The position numbers and the translations under genes were made by a program. DNA of 44,332 bases from Acidobacteriaceae bacterium (lineage in GTDB: Bacteria; Acidobacteriota; Terriglobia; Terriglobales; Acidobacteriaceae), in contig PLSM01000166.1 of NCBI GenBank assembly GCA_003165075.1, forward strand, positions 151,199 through 195,530, given 5' to 3'. This document shows, one piece after another, positions 41,752-44,332 of the stretch (positions are counted from its first letter, which is position 1; every line of letters starts with the position of its first letter). The notes beneath the pieces are model-generated. The model worked only from the letters and a program-made list of their open reading frames with translations. It did no database searches and was not told where the DNA came from.

Positions 41752-42618
41752 CTATTCAACGTTGCTGACTTTTCCGTTCGTGAAGGTCACCTTCATGTCC
41801 TTGTAGTAATAGATTTCCTTCGCTCCCAACTTGGCCATCCTCGCCGGTTGTCCAAAGGCGGTAGTCACTTGGTCCTTGGTCTGGCCAACAGCGATGGTTG
41901 GCGGTGGAGCATCGGCTGGCGGGGGCGGCGGCGCAATGGCGGCCATCGCAGCCGGGGCCGGCGCTGATGGGGGTGCGGCCGCGGCCGCTTGCGCTGGTTG
42001 TCCTCCCTGATCGCTCTTGCCGGCGTTGTCCTTGTCGTCCGCGGGTTGAACCGTGATGACATCTGAAACAGTCTTCACAAAATCGTCCACCGGTGGCACC
42101 GACCCCTTCGGGAATTGGAAATCGATCTCTCCGTAGTACCGGATGTCATTGTAGGGATCGCTGAATGTGCTGACGACAATCCCGTCCTTCTGGAGCTCAA
42201 CCCCAGTGACCCAGAACTTCTCCCCGGCAACAAACTTGCGCGAAGTGCAGCCGTTGTTCGCGGCGTCGGTGGCGCTGCCGCCGCCGCCAAATGGAAGACG
42301 GCCTTTCAAGAAAGACTTGGCTGCATCCTTGGCGCGGTTCTTGTAAGTTGCAGCCAGAACGCCGTTGCCATAGGTGTTTGAGAATGCATACGATGACGCC
42401 GAACTGCACATCATCAGCCCATCTTTATGCAGCACCACGACATCACCGGCCGTGACGATATCCGAGTGGTCTGCCGCAGCCTTCGTCAGCTTGATCTGGG
42501 AGACAAGCTTCTCCTTGATCAGCGTCGCTGGGTCGCCTGCCTGGGCTACCATACCGATGCTCAGGAACGACGCCATTGCGGCCAATCCGCACGTACGAAT
42601 CCACCGTACCTGTTCCAT
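41752..42618 (-). CDS. Secreted protein sharing a BamE-like C-terminal module with its neighbour
   Basis: A 288-residue exported protein: signal peptide MEQVRWIRTCGLAAMASFLS to about AQAG, then a domain (about 28-175) with DIVTAGDVVVLHKDGLMMCS, FVAGEKFWVTGVELQKDGIV and YNDIRYYGEIDFQFPKGSVP. A Pro/Ala linker (about 195-238) leads to a C-terminal ~48 residues, TIAVGQTKDQVTTAFGQPAR to the end, that align with the end of the downstream protein. It is the first gene of a two-gene operon (53-base gap) behind a good promoter. The family looks typical of acidobacteria; function unknown. Confidence 0.8.
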   Translation of the reverse strand: MEQVRWIRTCGLAAMASFLSIGMVAQAGDPATLIKEKLVSQIKLTKAAADHSDIVTAGDVVVLHKDGLMMCSSASSYAFSNTYGNGVLAATYKNRAKDAAKSFLKGRLPFGGGGSATDAANNGCTSRKFVAGEKFWVTGVELQKDGIVVSTFSDPYNDIRYYGEIDFQFPKGSVPPVDDFVKTVSDVITVQPADDKDNAGKSDQGGQPAQAAAAAPPSAPAPAAMAAIAPPPPPADAPPPTIAVGQTKDQVTTAFGQPARMAKLGAKEIYYYKDMKVTFTNGKVSNVE

Positions 42619-42672
42619 ATGCCACGTCCAGTTTTTAGGTCTTTGATATGGGGAAATTACCGGGTGCAGTGG

Positions 42673-42702
42673 AATCTACATCGATTCTGGTCGAAGTGTC
42701 AA
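42673..42702 (-). promoter_or_regulatory. Strong sigma-70-like promoter of the secreted two-gene operon
   Basis: On the minus strand TTGACA (42702-42697) is followed after 18 bases by TAGATT (42678-42673). The -35 box is perfect consensus. The start codon lies 55 bases further on. Confidence 0.65.
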
Positions 42703-42726
42703 TGAAGATCTGCCGCGCACCGCGGT

Positions 42727-42755
42727 TTGCTCCGCTGGTTCTGGTGTGCTAACCT
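42727..42755 (+). promoter_or_regulatory. Possible promoter of the tRNA-tuf cluster
   Basis: TTGCTC (42727-42732) and TAACCT (42750-42755) with a 17-base spacer lie 82 bases before the first tRNA and run divergently from the promoter above. Confidence 0.45.
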
Positions 42756-42837
42756 TTGAATCTGTGCCGTGGTATGCGCGGAGCGGGAGTGTGTCCGTGC
42801 GTATGCCGCGTCTCCGGGCGATTTCAAGGTGGGATGG

Positions 42838-42913
42838 GCTGGCGTAGCTCAGCTGGTAGAGCATCTGATTTGTAATCAGAGGGTCGGGGGTTCAAATCCC
42901 TTCGCCAGCTCCA
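42838..42913 (+). tRNA. tRNA-Thr (anticodon UGU)
   Basis: A 76-base cloverleaf with acceptor stem GCTGGCG/CGCCAGC, D-arm GCTC/GAGC, anticodon stem TCTGA/TCAGA with loop TTTGTAA (anticodon TGT) and a T-loop TTCAAAT. The CCA end is encoded. It reads ACA codons (and, by wobble, other ACN). Confidence 0.97.
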
Positions 42914-43196
42914 CTTCAAGAAAGCAAGCGGGGCCGGAAACGGCAGCAAGTTTGGACCGGCGTTGAGAGTTTCTCGAGCGCCGGGCCTGTCCTCCGCGGT
43001 GATCCCACTGAGGTGCATGCTCCGATAGGCCGGAGATTTTCCGGGCGGGGCTCAATGCGCTGAATGAGGCGTTGAAACCGGGCTGAAGTGGAGTTACAGG
43101 CGGGTTTGGCATGGTACCCGGCGACATTCGGGGTTCCCAGCAAGCGGTCTTTGCTGGCTGGGGTAAACGAGAGGGCTTCGATGCCGGGGTGGTTGT

Positions 43197-43284
43197 GCAC
43201 AGGTGGCCGAGCGGTTAATGGCAGCAGACTGTAAATCTGCCGCTCCTTGGAGCTACGGAGGTTCGAATCCTCCCCTGTGCACCA
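43197..43284 (+). tRNA. tRNA-Tyr (anticodon GUA)
   Basis: An 88-base class II tRNA: acceptor GCACAGG/CCTGTGC, anticodon stem GCAGA/TCTGC with loop CTGTAAA (anticodon GTA), a long variable arm (CTCCTTGGAG) typical of bacterial tRNA-Tyr, T-loop TTCGAAT and an encoded CCA. Confidence 0.97.
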
Positions 43285-43301
43285 CGAATTGAGGGGCTGA
43301 A

Positions 43302-43586
43302 GTGCGCGAAGAGCCACAGACGCAAACGCGCATGGCGCCGGATCGCAAGGAGGTAAAGCGCTCCGGCTCCGATTTGGAGCGGCGGTATCCGGTGGCTCTG
43401 GCGCTCTACGGTGTTTTGGCAGTGCTGGTCTGGTTCACCATGGGCGAGGGAAAGGTTCTCGTTCTAGGCAGGCCGGTGGAGTTGCGGTTGATCCCGATTG
43501 TGATCATCGGCAGCTTTGCTTTGCGTACCATGTTGGCTCGCCAGGCAGACAGAATTCGCCACGGCGGGGACGAGGGCGGTAGTTAG
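43302..43586 (+). CDS. Small hypothetical membrane protein between tRNA genes
   Basis: A 94-residue protein starting with GTG at 43302, with GAGGGG upstream; an ATG at 43332 is a shorter alternative. The first ~28 residues are charged, then two likely membrane segments follow (VALALYGVLAVLVWFTMG and LRLIPIVIIGSFALRTML). No family recognised. It lies 18 bases after tRNA-Tyr and 24 before the next tRNA, so it must be made from a transcript that is also processed to tRNAs. Confidence 0.65.
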   Translation: MREEPQTQTRMAPDRKEVKRSGSDLERRYPVALALYGVLAVLVWFTMGEGKVLVLGRPVELRLIPIVIIGSFALRTMLARQADRIRHGGDEGGS

Positions 43587-43609
43587 GCGCCCCGAAGTTT
43601 TTAATGAGG

Positions 43610-43685
<76 letters not shown>

Positions 43686-43790
43686 GATATTCAGATGTCA
43701 GCGAACAGTGAGTGCAGCGGGTGGATGGACATTGTGGGCCTCCACCGGCGGGAAGAAACTGATAGCTGTTAGCTGTCGGTTGTTTTTCGG

Positions 43791-43865
43791 GCGGGAGTAA
43801 CTCAGTGGTAGAGTCACAGCCTTCCAAGCTGTTGGTCGCGGGTTCGATCCCCGTCTCCCGCTCCA
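43791..43865 (+). tRNA. tRNA-Gly (anticodon UCC)
   Basis: A 75-base cloverleaf: acceptor GCGGGAG/CTCCCGC, D-arm ACTC/GAGT, anticodon stem ACAGC/GCTGT with loop CTTCCAA (anticodon TCC), T-arm GCGGG/CCCGT with loop TTCGATC, CCA encoded. It reads GGA and GGG codons. Confidence 0.97.
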
Positions 43866-43916
43866 AAGTTGAGGGCAATCGGTAGAGTTGGTCAAGTCCG
43901 GGGGCAAGGACAGGGA

Positions 43917-44228
43917 ATGAAGTTTGAACAGGCGCCAATCGCGGTCCAGGATGAGAAGGGGTATGCGCAGCTTCACGCGCTGATCGATGCGGTCTTCGAT
44001 CCTCGGGACGTGGAGGTCTTTCTCAGTCGCGCCATCCGCTACAAGTTTCGGATTCGCGACTTTGAGGCAATTTTGAATCGGGGATTGTTGGGCAAGGAAG
44101 CCGCTGCGCGGTATGCTGCGCTCCCCGTCTCGGATCAGGCGTTGACCCGGGAGCGTTACTTGCGGTTGGTTGAAGCGGTGCCGCTGGAACTGCGGCAAAG
44201 GTATTTCAGGGCTTACGCCTACTATTGA
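43917..44228 (+). CDS. Conserved hypothetical protein between tRNA-Gly and tuf
   Basis: A 103-residue soluble protein starting at the ATG at 43917 (MKFEQAPIAVQDEKGY) with AAGGACA upstream; a longer frame from 43869 would begin only four bases after the tRNA-Gly CCA end. It is mostly helical with many charged residues (DPRDVEVFLSRAIRYKFRIR, ALTRERYLRLVEAVPLELRQ). No domain recognised. The neighbouring tuf gene starts 81 bases later on the same strand. Confidence 0.7.
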   Translation: MKFEQAPIAVQDEKGYAQLHALIDAVFDPRDVEVFLSRAIRYKFRIRDFEAILNRGLLGKEAAARYAALPVSDQALTRERYLRLVEAVPLELRQRYFRAYAYY

Positions 44229-44309
44229 GGCGGCCCGGATTGATTTTTCAGCTTCGGGTGTCGACCGGGGCCAATGAACAAAAAGTTCAACGGAAGGGAC
44301 TGAAGGGGC

Positions 44310-44332
44310 ATGGCGAAGGAAAAGTTTGATCG
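44310..44332 (+). CDS. tuf: Elongation factor Tu (3' part outside window)
   Basis: Only seven complete codons and part of the eighth are visible: MAKEKFD, then the next codon begins CG, which fits the R of the standard EF-Tu opening MAKEKFDR. GAAGGGG lies upstream as a good ribosome binding site. The call is supported strongly by context, because a Thr/Tyr/Gly/Thr tRNA cluster precedes tuf in many bacteria, including E. coli tufB. EF-Tu delivers aminoacyl-tRNA to the ribosome as a GTPase. Confidence 0.85.

Overview
The window is high-GC bacterial chromosome, and the best guess is Acidobacteriota (Terriglobia / Acidobacteriaceae). Support comes from an 817-aa orphan MacB-type permease of the acidobacterial 'ADOP' kind, a PHP-domain protein paired with a GT4 glycosyltransferase, secreted S53 peptidases with Ig-like tails, and many secreted proteins of types I associate with that phylum. 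This assignment rests on family recognition only; no marker gene was compared.

Layout. (1) 1-8.5 kb: the 3' part of hslU, a VOC-fold protein, then a minus-strand block: ADOP permease, fibronectin-III lipoprotein, fumarylacetoacetate-hydrolase-family enzyme, transaldolase and a conserved hypothetical. (2) 8.8-11.5 kb: a Gfo/Idh/MocA oxidoreductase converging on a GlmS-like SIS isomerase, then the internally deleted remnant of a class I/II aminotransferase. (3) 11.5-16.3 kb: a [NiFe]-hydrogenase maturation cluster hypA-hypB-(DUF1801)-hypC-hypD-(lipoprotein)-hypE. There is no hypF and no hydrogenase structural gene in view. A CRP/FNR-type palindrome lies just before hypC, and HypE keeps its C-terminal PRIC cysteine. 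(4) 16.5-23.3 kb: an S53 peptidase overlapping tail-to-tail with a TIM-barrel sugar isomerase-like gene, gamma-glutamyltransferase, a LolA-like protein and a small secreted protein. (5) 23.4-30.8 kb: a membrane protein plus LOG-family protein, the PHP/GT4 pair, and a minus-strand thiL-gltX-hypothetical operon. (6) 31-36.6 kb: an M23 peptidase and four minus-strand exported or anchored proteins, including a sorbosone dehydrogenase-like beta-propeller.

(7) 36.6-39.7 kb is a visibly lower-GC accessory patch: an IS1595-family transposase with a 14-bp hairpin at its start, a small antisense ORF, a MazF/PemK-like toxin and a hypothetical protein. (8) 39.9-42.7 kb: two adjacent secreted proteins that end in the same ~48-residue module, read from a good sigma-70-like promoter. 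(9) 42.8-44.3 kb: tRNA-Thr(UGU), tRNA-Tyr(GUA), tRNA-Thr(GGU) and tRNA-Gly(UCC), interleaved with two small protein genes and leading into tuf (EF-Tu), cut off by the window end. This is the E. coli thrU-tyrU-glyT-thrT-tufB set with the last two tRNAs swapped.

The best follow-up leads are the interrupted hyp cluster with its operator, the aminotransferase deletion scar, the secreted pair with a shared C-terminal module, and two matching G-tract elements nearly 40 kb apart.
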